Origin: Acidobacteriota bacterium
GTDB lineage: Bacteria; Acidobacteriota; Terriglobia; Bryobacterales; Bryobacteraceae
NCBI GenBank assembly: GCA_016213775.1
Contig: JACQZR010000087.1
Coordinates: forward strand, 1 to 64,000
DNA length: 64,000 nucleotides
Direction: 5' to 3'
Shown piece after piece: positions 25,376 to 34,578 of this stretch (the first letter of the stretch is position 1; each line of letters opens with the position of its first letter). The notes below the pieces were generated by a model that was not told the origin of the DNA, ran no database searches, and saw only the letters and a program-made list of their open reading frames with translations. The position numbers and the translations under genes were made by a program.

Positions 25376-27870
25376 TTTGATTGCCCTCCCAAAAAGATCC
25401 TGCTTTGCGTGAGCGTGTGCAGCAGATCGCCAACGCGATAGTCTCCAGGTGCGCACTTGTCCAGCATTGCTTCTATTTCCGGCCGGTCTGAAAATCGCAC
25501 CGGAGTTCCCGTGGCATAGACAGTGAACTGATGTAGTAGATTGCGCGCCAGCACGCGTGGTCTGGCCGCGAGCGCCTTCTTCAAATCGCGCACATCCTGG
25601 AATGGCCGTCCGTCGGCGAATGCGCCATGTGCGTCCACTGCGCCGGCGATCGTGTACGCGTAGTCGTGACCAGTGTGGTCGATGCCGCTGACCCGCTCGC
25701 CTTCGGCAACGCCGCGATAGCGAGTCCGCCACGCCCCCAGGATGTCGAAGTTTTCCAGCGCCAGCCCCGCGGGATCGAACTTCGCATGGCACGACGCGCA
25801 GGCCTCCGATTTCGTGTGCAGCGCCAGTTGATCGCGAATGGTCTTGGCGCCTCGAATGTCCGGCTCAACCGCGGGCACACCGGGCGGAGGTGGTGGCGGC
25901 GGCTCCCCTACGATGCGGTCCATGATCCATGCCCCGCGCAAGACCGGCGAGGACGACGTGCCGTTCGCGGTGATCTTCAAAATGGCGCCTTGGCCAAGCA
26001 GGCCACCACGCGGACTGTCCTTGGGGACAGTGATCCGGCGCAATGCCGATCCTGTGATTTCGCCCAGCCCGTAGTGTCGCGCCAGCCGGTCGTTGACGAA
26101 CACGAAGCCGGCATCCACGAGGTTGCGCACAGGCAGGTTCTCGCGGATCATCGCGGTCACGAACGCCAATGTCTCGCGCTCCATCGAATCGACGAGATAC
26201 TCATCCAGCCGGTATTCCGGATAGAGCCGGATGTCGGGATCGTCGCGGCGAAGCTGACGCAGGTTGAGCCAGTAGCCGGCGAAGCTGTCCACAAAACGCT
26301 CGAACGAAGTGGAAGCGATGAGGCGTTCGGTTTCGGCGCGCAGTGTCTTCGGTTGACGGAGCCGGCCCCCGCGCGCCTGTTCCATCAATGCCGCGTCCGG
26401 CTTCGAATTCGCAAGCAAGTGCGAGAGACGCTGGGCAACGGCGTAATCGTCGCGCGGTTCCGGCAAATAGAGGAACAAACCCGAGCAAAGAAATGCCTGA
26501 TAGCCGGCGAGCATCGCTTCGGCGAACGGTTCTTTGTTGTCGAGCCGCGCTTCGACGAGGTGTTCGAATTTCTTCACTGCCGCATCGGGCACTGGACCGC
26601 GAGCCGCCCCCTCAATGAATCGTCGCAGCAATCGCCGCGCTTCGGCCTTTACATTCGCGGGCTCGGGCTTCACACCCAACTCGTCGAACAGGACACGATG
26701 ACTGGCGGGCGGCCACGTCCCGGTTGTGAACGGTCCTTCGATTTCCAGCCAGCGCATGGCGATGCCTGGCTGACCGCCGGGCGGAAACGGAGGATAGCGA
26801 TAGCTCCCCGGCTGGCTCGGAATGGCATCCACTTGCGGGACCGGAAGGCCGAGCAGTCCATACTCAACGGTCTGTCCTTTCTCCAGCCGCACGGTGGTCT
26901 CATAGACGTGCGAGCCTGGTTGAATTTCCAGGATGCCCCCGACGGATTTCACGTCTTCTGCAATGTCGTGATTGGTGGGACGCCGCGAGCGGAATGTCAT
27001 CGGCACAGCTTTCCCGGCCTTGGTCACCGTGAAGCCAGGATGCTGGAGCACGGCGCGCGCTTCGAATCGCACGCGGTAGTCACCGGCACGCGGAGCGGAG
27101 AAGCCACGAGGAAACGCTCCATAGGGCCAGCCCGGGGAACGGAACAAACCCATTTCGATGGTGGGGTCCTGCTCTTCTTCCTTAGTGACTGGATTGGCGC
27201 GTTCGCGCGCGACGTTGATCCCTGTGTCGCCGCGAAGGAAGAACATCGACTCTCGACCGCCAGTGCTCCGAAGGCCCGGAAACAGACGGTATCCCGAAGT
27301 GCGGAATTTGATCACCGCGGGCGGCGCCGCTTCGGTCACCATCGCTTGACGGAGAGCAGCTTCAGTAGCATCGAGGTAGGCGGTCAACTGCACACGCGAC
27401 ATGTCGAGCGATTCCGAGACTTTGTTGAAGTGGTGCGCCTCGCGATCTTCGGGCAGCATGTCGCGGATGTCGAGATGCGGCAGGTGCAGAATGTCGCGGA
27501 GGTTCTGCTCGTACTCGTCGCGATTCAAACGCCGCATCGGCCCGCGGCCGTGTCTGTCGACGTCGGCGCGGTCGGCTTGCAGGAGTGGAGTTCGTAGTTC
27601 GCGCAGAAGAGACTCGCGCGCGGCGGCTGGCATCGCTACGCCTTTGGGAGGCATTTCGTGCTTTTCCACGCGGTCGTGCACACGGATCCAGCGTTCGCGA
27701 TTGGATCGGTCTTCCAGCCGCCAGGGGAGCGCGCGCAGATCAAGACCGGCCTTGGCTGCTTTGCCTGCGTGGCAGCCGATGCAGGACTTCTCCAGTAGTG
27801 GTTGCAGGGACGCCGGCGTTTGCGCTGACGACACAACACTCGCGGTGATCCATACGCTCAACAGAATCAT
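25372..27870 (-). CDS. DUF1592-type periplasmic cytochrome c (DUF1587/1592/1588/1585)
   Basis: An exported protein of about 830 residues starting MILLSVWITASVVSSAQ; the GTG four codons earlier overlaps the GGAGG itself, so 27870 is preferred. A first heme site CIGCH lies near the mature N-terminus (PSCyt-type). DUF1587 (RRLNRDEYEQNLRDIL), DUF1592/1588 (AGYWLNLRQLRRDDPD, YGLGEITGSALRRI) and a second heme motif CASCH (ACASCHAKFDPAGLALENFD) follow, then DUF1585. It is probably a periplasmic redox enzyme acting on a polymeric or complex substrate together with the DUF1552 partner (inference from conserved pairing). Confidence 0.9.
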   Translation of the reverse strand: MILLSVWITASVVSSAQTPASLQPLLEKSCIGCHAGKAAKAGLDLRALPWRLEDRSNRERWIRVHDRVEKHEMPPKGVAMPAAARESLLRELRTPLLQADRADVDRHGRGPMRRLNRDEYEQNLRDILHLPHLDIRDMLPEDREAHHFNKVSESLDMSRVQLTAYLDATEAALRQAMVTEAAPPAVIKFRTSGYRLFPGLRSTGGRESMFFLRGDTGINVARERANPVTKEEEQDPTIEMGLFRSPGWPYGAFPRGFSAPRAGDYRVRFEARAVLQHPGFTVTKAGKAVPMTFRSRRPTNHDIAEDVKSVGGILEIQPGSHVYETTVRLEKGQTVEYGLLGLPVPQVDAIPSQPGSYRYPPFPPGGQPGIAMRWLEIEGPFTTGTWPPASHRVLFDELGVKPEPANVKAEARRLLRRFIEGAARGPVPDAAVKKFEHLVEARLDNKEPFAEAMLAGYQAFLCSGLFLYLPEPRDDYAVAQRLSHLLANSKPDAALMEQARGGRLRQPKTLRAETERLIASTSFERFVDSFAGYWLNLRQLRRDDPDIRLYPEYRLDEYLVDSMERETLAFVTAMIRENLPVRNLVDAGFVFVNDRLARHYGLGEITGSALRRITVPKDSPRGGLLGQGAILKITANGTSSSPVLRGAWIMDRIVGEPPPPPPPGVPAVEPDIRGAKTIRDQLALHTKSEACASCHAKFDPAGLALENFDILGAWRTRYRGVAEGERVSGIDHTGHDYAYTIAGAVDAHGAFADGRPFQDVRDLKKALAARPRVLARNLLHQFTVYATGTPVRFSDRPEIEAMLDKCAPGDYRVGDLLHTLTQSRIFLGGQSK

Positions 27871-27908
27871 TCGACGAAACACCTCCGTATTCTATCAATC
27901 AAATCAAA

Positions 27909-29264
27909 ATGTCCATCGTGCCCTCCGCCCATGCTAAATTAGGACAATCGCCAGGGCGAACAAATAGGGAAGTGGATACCATCCTCTCACGGCAACAGCA
28001 ACTCGAAATCCTTCGCCGCCGCATGGCTCGCATCGACCGCAAGTACGAGCCCACGCCCGGCCAACCGTCACCCCACACTCCCGTCACGCCCGCTTCCGAA
28101 CGCCCCAAACGCGAGCGCCTCTACGTGGAAGAATGGCTCTCCGGCGAAGCGGTCACCACCAACTCCGGCGTCCACTACCAGACGTTCCGCTTCTGGGAAC
28201 GGCACCGCCGCCACGGCAGCATGGATATCTCGACGCTCGCCGAACTCCCCGAAGACCTGCTGGATGAAGTCTCCGAACAAACCGTGCCCGCCGCGCATCC
28301 GCTGCGCTGGGTCTACCTCGATACCGAAACCACGGGACTCGCCGGCGGCACCGGCACCTACGCGTTCCTCATCGGCATCGGCTATGCCACCCCGCAAGGC
28401 TTCCGAGTCAAACAGTATTTCCTCCGCGAGCCCGGTGAAGAAGCAAGCGCGCTGGAAGCACTATGCCAGGACCTGGAGCCGTTCGACGTCCTGGTGACCT
28501 ACAACGGCAAGGCGTTCGATCAACCGCTGCTCGAAACCCGTTTCCGCATGTCGCGCATGAAGCCGCCCTTTGAGCGCATGGCCCACCTCGACCTGCTATA
28601 CGGCGCGCGCCGCCTTTGGAAACTGCGCCTCGATTCCTGCCGCCTCATCGAACTGGAAAACCAGATCCTCGGCGTGGAACGCGACGGCGACGTGCCCGGC
28701 GAGATTATTCCGTACATCTACTTCGACTATCTGCGCAAAGGCGAGATCGACCGCCTGGTTCCGGTGTTTCATCACAACGCGATCGACATTCTGACGCTCG
28801 CTTGCCTGACGGCGATTGTGCCGCATGCCTTCAGGGACCCCGCTTCCGCGCGCCTCGTGCATGGCGCGGAGATGATCGGCATCGCGCGCTGGATGCGAAA
28901 GGCCGAACGGCACGAAGACGCGCTCGGCTGGATGCGTGAGGCGATCACGCGCCGTCTCAACGACGAACTGCTGTATCGGACCATGTGGGACATCGCACAG
29001 CTCGAACGCAAAGTCGGGCGTGAGGCTGGTGCCGTGGCCATGTATTCCGAACTGGCGCAGATTCGCAATCCGCACCGCATCGCGGCGCTGGAAGAACTGG
29101 CCAAGTATTACGAACACCGGGAGCGCAATTACACAATGGCGCTCGAGTTCACGCGCGAAGCCTTGCGGCACGCCGCTACTCCGGAGTTGCAGCACCGCGC
29201 GGGCCGGTTGGAACGGAAGGCTGCGGCGCAGATGGTGGCGCGGGCGATACCGCGGCTCGTGTGA
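27909..29264 (+). CDS. YprB-type ribonuclease H-like exonuclease with TPR-like tail
   Basis: A 451-residue protein. The central DEDD-type domain has WVYLDTETTGLAGGTGTYAFLIG (Exo I), VTYNGKAFDQPLLETRF (Exo II) and HHNAIDILTLACL (Exo III), matching the YprB RNase H-like family. The C-terminal 120 residues form helical repeats (ALGWMREAITRRL, ALEELAKYYEHRERNYTMALEFTREAL), TPR-like. Likely a 3'-5' nuclease on DNA or RNA; the substrate is unknown. The start is uncertain: the ATG at 27909 lacks a ribosome site and the GTG at 27972 is an alternative. It is divergent from the DUF1592 gene with only 38 nt between starts. Confidence 0.78.
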   Translation: MSIVPSAHAKLGQSPGRTNREVDTILSRQQQLEILRRRMARIDRKYEPTPGQPSPHTPVTPASERPKRERLYVEEWLSGEAVTTNSGVHYQTFRFWERHRRHGSMDISTLAELPEDLLDEVSEQTVPAAHPLRWVYLDTETTGLAGGTGTYAFLIGIGYATPQGFRVKQYFLREPGEEASALEALCQDLEPFDVLVTYNGKAFDQPLLETRFRMSRMKPPFERMAHLDLLYGARRLWKLRLDSCRLIELENQILGVERDGDVPGEIIPYIYFDYLRKGEIDRLVPVFHHNAIDILTLACLTAIVPHAFRDPASARLVHGAEMIGIARWMRKAERHEDALGWMREAITRRLNDELLYRTMWDIAQLERKVGREAGAVAMYSELAQIRNPHRIAALEELAKYYEHRERNYTMALEFTREALRHAATPELQHRAGRLERKAAAQMVARAIPRLV

Positions 29265-29382
29265 ATCTCCGCCACCCGCCTCTGAATCATCTCCGTCAAC
29301 CGCGCATTGTTTCCCCCCGACGCCGCGGCCAGCGCACGCAGTCGTGCGAGCTTCAGTGTAGCGCGACACCTCCATCTGCCAT

Positions 29383-29409
29383 ACAGTAATCGTTACTGTT
29401 CAACAGTAA
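29383..29409. promoter_or_regulatory. Three-half-site palindromic operator
   Basis: The 7-mer ACAGTAA at 29383-29389 is followed by its exact reverse complement TTACTGT at 29393-29399 and by ACAGTAA again at 29403-29409, each 10 nt apart. This gives two overlapping perfect palindromes one helical turn apart, the second overlapping the -35 region of the receptor gene. It is a strong candidate repressor operator. The repressor is not encoded in the window. Confidence 0.75.
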
Positions 29410-29432
29410 AAAATAGGACTATACTGCTGGCC
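29397..29432 (+). promoter_or_regulatory. Candidate promoter of the second Oar-like receptor
   Basis: TATACT at 29420-29425 is a good -10 box. A weak -35 (TGTTCA at 29397-29402) lies 17 nt upstream, inside the operator. Transcription would start at about 29432, at the ATG, implying a leaderless message; no Shine-Dalgarno is visible. Confidence 0.5.
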
Positions 29433-32400
29433 ATGAGGAACAATCGCTGTCTCGCTACGGCAGGAGTCCTCTTCCTGCTACTAGCCTTAACTGCCCTCGG
29501 GCAATCCATAAGCGGAGTCATCACCGGCACAATCGTCGATTCCACCGGCTCAGTGATTCCAGGCGCTCAAATCATACTTACCAATCAGGAGACTCGCGCG
29601 GCCCAGACAATCCGGTCGAACGAGTCCGGAGTCTTTGTCTTTTCCAGCGTGCTTCCGGGCACGTATTCCGTGGATGTGTCCTCCGCGGGCTTCCGGACCT
29701 ACCAGGTGAAGAACGTCAGCCTGACCATGAGCGAACGTCGCACCTTGGGCGACGTCGTCATGCAGGTCGGCCAGGTGACCGAACGGCTCGAGGTGATGGC
29801 TGAAATCACCCCTGTGCAGACAATCTCCAGCGAGCGATCCGGCCTCGTCTCCGGCACGCAGTTGCAGAACACCGCCATCCGCGGACGCGACTTCGTAGCG
29901 TTGCTGGCCACACTGCCGGGCATCTATGACGCCAACATGCAGTCGCGCGACGTATCCAAAGGATCGGGCGGCGGCGGCCTGCACATCAACGGTGGCCGCG
30001 ACACCTCCATCAACTTCGCGCTCGACGGAGTGCAGAACACCGACACCGGCTCCAATGGCGGCTCACACGTGCAGCCCAACATGGATGCCGTGGCGGAAGT
30101 AAAGGTGCTGACCAGCAACTATCAGGCCGAGTATGGCCGCAGCGCCGCCGGTACCATCAACGTCACGGTCAAGAGCGGCACGCAGCAGTTCCACGGCAGC
30201 AGCTACTGGTACTACCGTCACGAAAGCCTCTATGCCAACAGCTTCTTCCGCAACCGCACCAACACCGTGCGGCCGGTGGAGCGCATTCAGAACTTCGGCT
30301 ACACCATCGGCGGACCGATCTACTTGAAGAGTTTCAACCGCAATAAGGACAAGCTGTTCTTCTTCTGGTCGCAGGAATTCGTGCGCCGCCGCAGTTACCC
30401 CGGCACGCAGTTCGTCACTACGCCCACCAGCCTGGAACGCAGCGGCGACTTCTCCCAAACCCGCGACGTGAACGGCGCGGTCATCGCCATCAAGGACCCG
30501 ACTACAGCGCTCCAATTCCCCGGAAACCTGATCCCGGCGTCGCGCATCAACAAAACCGGCCTTGCGGTTCTCAACTTCTTCCCGCTCCCCAACTATACGG
30601 AAGCGGATCCGGCGCTGCGCTACTCGCGCAACTACCGGTCGAATGTGAGCGGGGCATTCCCTCGCCGCGAAGACCTGTTCCGCATCGACTACAACATCAG
30701 CCCCACGCTGAATGCCTACTTCCGCGGGACTCAGGATAACGACGATGAGAACTGGCCCTATAACAACTGGACCGCCGGCAGCCACAACTTCGACATGTAC
30801 AACACCTACCGCTGGCAGCACGGCCGCGGGGTTCTGCTGCACATCGCCAAGACGTTCAGCCCGACGCTGGTGAACGAATTCACCATGGGGGTGAGCACAC
30901 GAGGGCAGGCGTTCAATCCGAGCGATCCGAGCCTGATCGCCCGTAGCAAGATGGCAAACATCGGGCAGTGGTTTCCATCCGGAAACGAGTCCGGGGCGAT
31001 TCCGAACGTCACTTTCGGCGGCGTCGCCAGCGCCATCAACGGCGGCATCGGCAACATTCCCTATCACAACGAGAACCCGGTATTCTCGTGGGTCTACAAC
31101 CTCACCAAGGTGCAGGCGACTCACACGCTCAAGGGCGGCATCTACATCGAGCGGATGCGCAAGGACGAAGTGGGCGGCGGCAATACCCGCGGCGCCTTCG
31201 ACTTCGGGCGCAACACCAACAACCCGTTCGATTCCAACTATGCCTTCTCCAACGCGCTGCTGGGCAACTTCAACAGTTACTCGGAGGCCAGCCTGCGCAC
31301 CTACTCGCTGTACCGCTACACGCAGGCGGAGTTCTATGCGCAGGATTCGTGGAAAGTGTCCAAGCGGCTCACGCTTGAGTTGGGGCTTCGTTTCTACTCG
31401 GCTCCCGCGACGCATGATATCCGCCAGTTCCTCACCACGTTCATCCCCTCCACCTTCGACACCAGGACGGCGGCGGTGATGTACCGGCCCGGCCTTGACG
31501 CGAACAAGAAGCGCGTCGCCATTGACCCGCGCAACGGGGCGATCGCACCGGTCACCTACATCGGACTGTTTGTACCGGGCTCGGGCAACTACGCGCCGGG
31601 CATGGCCATCGGAGGCAAAGGCGCACCGGACGGACTGTACACCACGTCGCTATCACTGGCGCCGCGGTTCGGCTTTGCCTACGACCCGATGGGGAACGGC
31701 AAGATGGCCATTCGCGGCGGCTTCGGCATGTTCTACGACCGGCCGCAAGGCAACGTCTACTCGGGCACCGTGGGTCAACCGCCGGTCTCCTACAACCCGA
31801 CGGTGTCGTTCGGCAACCTGGATACGTTCCTGCAATCCACCGGCGTTGTCGGACCCCCCGGCGTCACCGTTGTGGAGAGCGCCAATCAGCCGTTGCCCAC
31901 CACGATGAACTTCAGCTTCGGTGTGCAGCGCGAGATCGGATTCCATTCGGTGCTGGACGTATCCTACGTCGGCAGCATGGCGCGGCATCTGATCGAACAA
32001 CGCAACATCAACTCCATCCCGATGTACGGCCACTTCGACCCGAAGTACGTCGACACAACCACAGGCAGTCCACTGCCGGACAACTACCTGCGGCCCTACC
32101 TGGGCATGGGCGTCGTGAACATGCGGACCTTCGACGGCACCTCCAACTATCACGGCCTGCAAGTGGCGGCCAACCGCCGCATGTCGCGCGGCATCCAATA
32201 CGGCGTCTCTTACACATGGTCGAAGACGCTGGGTGTCTCCGACGGCGACTTCGGCGGTTTGAGTTTTTACTTCCCCGCCCGCCAGCGCAATTACGGACCG
32301 CTCGGCTACGACATCCGCCATATGATGGCGATCAACTACACGTGGGATTTGCCGGGCTTCGGCAAGAAGCACAACAACAAGATGCTCGAGGTGCTGATCG

Positions 32401-32876
32401 ACAACTGGCAACTCTCGGGCATCTCTACATTCATGACCGGCACACCGTTCACTCCGGGCTTCAGCACGTCGGACGGCCAGGACATCACGGGCTCGCAGGA
32501 AGGCGCCCGCATCGATGTAGTGGGCGATCCGAACCTGCCGAAGGACCAGCGGTCATTCACGAAAAACTTCAACACGGCGGCCTTCACACGGCCTGCGCAG
32601 CGCACCTTCGGGACCGCCGGTATCGGCATCCTGCGCAACCCGGCCTGGAATAACTGGGACATCAGCGTCTCCAAGCGCATCCCATGGAAGGGCGAAGGGC
32701 GCTACTTCCAACTCCGGGGCGAGTTCTACAACGCGTGGAACCACTCCCAATTCAACGGCTACGATACGACGGCCCGCTTCAACCCGGCGGGTCAACAGAT
32801 CAACGCCAACTTCGGAGCGCTCACCGGAACCCGCGATCCGCGCAAGGTGCAGCTCTCCTTACGGCTGATGTTCTGA
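29433..32876 (+). CDS. Oar-like TonB-dependent outer-membrane receptor, operator-controlled
   Basis: The start at 29433 gives a clean signal peptide (LFLLLALTALGQ); the open frame extends upstream only through the operator. The 1147-residue protein has a carboxypeptidase-regulatory-like domain (GTIVDSTGSVIPGAQIILTNQ), a plug (SGLVSGTQLQNTAIRGRDF, GGLHINGGRDTSINFALDG) and a long barrel ending QLSLRLMF. It is a paralogue of the receptor at 13 kb. Import of, or adhesion to, large substrates at the outer membrane is the family role; the ligand is unknown. Control by the overlapping palindromes directly upstream is inferred, and suggests induction by a specific signal. Confidence 0.87.
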   Translation: MRNNRCLATAGVLFLLLALTALGQSISGVITGTIVDSTGSVIPGAQIILTNQETRAAQTIRSNESGVFVFSSVLPGTYSVDVSSAGFRTYQVKNVSLTMSERRTLGDVVMQVGQVTERLEVMAEITPVQTISSERSGLVSGTQLQNTAIRGRDFVALLATLPGIYDANMQSRDVSKGSGGGGLHINGGRDTSINFALDGVQNTDTGSNGGSHVQPNMDAVAEVKVLTSNYQAEYGRSAAGTINVTVKSGTQQFHGSSYWYYRHESLYANSFFRNRTNTVRPVERIQNFGYTIGGPIYLKSFNRNKDKLFFFWSQEFVRRRSYPGTQFVTTPTSLERSGDFSQTRDVNGAVIAIKDPTTALQFPGNLIPASRINKTGLAVLNFFPLPNYTEADPALRYSRNYRSNVSGAFPRREDLFRIDYNISPTLNAYFRGTQDNDDENWPYNNWTAGSHNFDMYNTYRWQHGRGVLLHIAKTFSPTLVNEFTMGVSTRGQAFNPSDPSLIARSKMANIGQWFPSGNESGAIPNVTFGGVASAINGGIGNIPYHNENPVFSWVYNLTKVQATHTLKGGIYIERMRKDEVGGGNTRGAFDFGRNTNNPFDSNYAFSNALLGNFNSYSEASLRTYSLYRYTQAEFYAQDSWKVSKRLTLELGLRFYSAPATHDIRQFLTTFIPSTFDTRTAAVMYRPGLDANKKRVAIDPRNGAIAPVTYIGLFVPGSGNYAPGMAIGGKGAPDGLYTTSLSLAPRFGFAYDPMGNGKMAIRGGFGMFYDRPQGNVYSGTVGQPPVSYNPTVSFGNLDTFLQSTGVVGPPGVTVVESANQPLPTTMNFSFGVQREIGFHSVLDVSYVGSMARHLIEQRNINSIPMYGHFDPKYVDTTTGSPLPDNYLRPYLGMGVVNMRTFDGTSNYHGLQVAANRRMSRGIQYGVSYTWSKTLGVSDGDFGGLSFYFPARQRNYGPLGYDIRHMMAINYTWDLPGFGKKHNNKMLEVLIDNWQLSGISTFMTGTPFTPGFSTSDGQDITGSQEGARIDVVGDPNLPKDQRSFTKNFNTAAFTRPAQRTFGTAGIGILRNPAWNNWDISVSKRIPWKGEGRYFQLRGEFYNAWNHSQFNGYDTTARFNPAGQQINANFGALTGTRDPRKVQLSLRLMF

Positions 32877-32889
32877 GCTGCGTCACGGA

Positions 32890-34566
32890 CTATCGCGATT
32901 GGCGAATGTGATTGGCGATCGCGTCAAGGAAATCGTTGATGAACGTGGCGCCGTTCCCCAACAGATTCTCCTTCGTCATGTAGTCGTTCTGAATATCCGG
33001 CCGCACCCCGGCGTTCTCGATGTATTGGGACGCCGGGAATCCCTCGATAGCGCGCACATTGGGACGGACCTGCAAGGCAATAGTCATCCCCACGGAGGCT
33101 TCCGAATAGGCGCCTGCGTCAAAGCCTGTGTTGTTGCCGCCGGCGCCGTTGGACCGCATGCCAAACAGAACCGCGCGCCCGGAATCCTGCATCATCCCGG
33201 CAAAGGAATCCGCCGTGGATGTCGAAAAATCGTCAATGATCACCAGCACCGGCTTGCTGTAGGCACTGATGTTTCCATCATTGCCGATGTATGGAGTGCG
33301 CATCAGGCTGCTGGAGCAGATGGGCACCGGTTTGGTAAGCGTGCGCCCTTCCTGAGCTGCCGACAGCAACTCGTTGTATAGGAGTTCGTACTGCTCGATC
33401 ACCTCAATCGGGCCACCGGCAGTTTTGCTATTCACAAGTGCTTGATAGAAACTCCGCACGCGGTTCCAAAACGGCCTCGCCGCGAAGCCGGTCGCCTGGA
33501 AGGGATAGGGGGTCAACCGCCGCGCGAGATCTTCGCCAAAGCAGAGGTTGCCACCGGTGTTGCGCATCTCGTCTACCACCAGGCCATCCGTATTCGCGTT
33601 GAAGAAATCCACCTCCGCCTGAAACACGGCCGACGCGGCGGCAGTGGATGCCGGCGAGTAGTTCGGAATGCGGATGTAGCCAATGCGAAGACCGTCTCTT
33701 TGAAACACGCCGGAGTAGAAGAAATCCGCCGCTGCTCCGCCCAGCCGCCGCGTGAATGTTGCGGGAAGCGCGGAAACATAGATCGGATTGCGTGCCCCGT
33801 ATCCGTTCACTCCGAGTAAATCCGCATCGGTTATCCCGGACCATTGCAGCTCTTCCAGAGGGTCGGGCGACACCACCGCCGATCGGGCACCAGTGGCGCG
33901 CCGCGGCGAGGGCACCGGACCAACCGACAGCGGCGTACCCGTCTTAATCCACGGCAGCGTGTAAGTCTCAACCGCGCCATTTTGCCGTTGAATCACTACC
34001 TCCGCCGATTCTCCCAAATCCACGGCATGCGGAAACCGCGACTGCGCCCGCGAAGTAATCCGAGACGCGCCTTGCCGCAACGAGGCGCGCGGATTGCCCT
34101 GCGGCGAATAGATAGCCAGCTTCCGCGCCACTTCGAGCGCGCTTTCTCCGTCGATGGAAATGAGCTCGTCGCCAATCCCAAAGGGATAGGTGGCCACAGG
34201 CAGCGTCGTCCGGTTGATCGTGTCGATCAGCAACACTCCGTCGTACAGATCGACGCCGAACCCGAGGGTGGCGTTGAAATTCGATGGGAGCGTATAGTTC
34301 ACGTGGGTATCGTTCAGAGCTTGTATGTACTGCGCGCACACCTCGTAGAAGTCCAGGTCCGTGGTAGTCCGTGCCACTTTGTCCAGCCACGGCTTGAGAT
34401 TCAGCATATCCACCTGGAAGAGGGTATTCTTCCAATCAATGGGCGCGTAGTAAGTCGCGTACAGGCTCACCATATAGCGGAAATCCGCGTCCTTCTGCGC
34501 CGGCGTCAGTTTCTGGGCGGCTGCGGAGGCTGCCCAAATCATCAAGCATGCGATTAGCTTCTTCAT
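32890..34566 (-). CDS. Secreted S41-family (tail-specific protease-like) peptidase, copy A
   Basis: A 558-residue protein with a signal peptide (KLIACLMIWAASAAAQ). A PDZ-like segment (GDELISIDGESALEVARKL) precedes an S41/IRBP core with RIGYIRIPNYSP, DGLVVDEMRNTGGNLCFGEDLA and the catalytic Ser region DDFSTSTADSFAGMMQDSG, then LFGMRSNGAGGN. S41 peptidases use a Ser/Lys pair (family knowledge). GGAGG precedes the ATG. It lies 12 nt downstream of a close paralogue, clearly a tandem duplication. Substrate unknown. Confidence 0.82.
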   Translation of the reverse strand: MKKLIACLMIWAASAAAQKLTPAQKDADFRYMVSLYATYYAPIDWKNTLFQVDMLNLKPWLDKVARTTTDLDFYEVCAQYIQALNDTHVNYTLPSNFNATLGFGVDLYDGVLLIDTINRTTLPVATYPFGIGDELISIDGESALEVARKLAIYSPQGNPRASLRQGASRITSRAQSRFPHAVDLGESAEVVIQRQNGAVETYTLPWIKTGTPLSVGPVPSPRRATGARSAVVSPDPLEELQWSGITDADLLGVNGYGARNPIYVSALPATFTRRLGGAAADFFYSGVFQRDGLRIGYIRIPNYSPASTAAASAVFQAEVDFFNANTDGLVVDEMRNTGGNLCFGEDLARRLTPYPFQATGFAARPFWNRVRSFYQALVNSKTAGGPIEVIEQYELLYNELLSAAQEGRTLTKPVPICSSSLMRTPYIGNDGNISAYSKPVLVIIDDFSTSTADSFAGMMQDSGRAVLFGMRSNGAGGNNTGFDAGAYSEASVGMTIALQVRPNVRAIEGFPASQYIENAGVRPDIQNDYMTKENLLGNGATFINDFLDAIANHIRQSR

Positions 34567-34578
34567 GGGGTCCTCCTT

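Noticed and set aside
25627-27597. Long plus-strand open frame (656 codons) opposite the DUF1592 gene
   Set aside because: Antisense shadow; the minus strand has DUF1587/1592/1588 motifs and two CxxCH sites.
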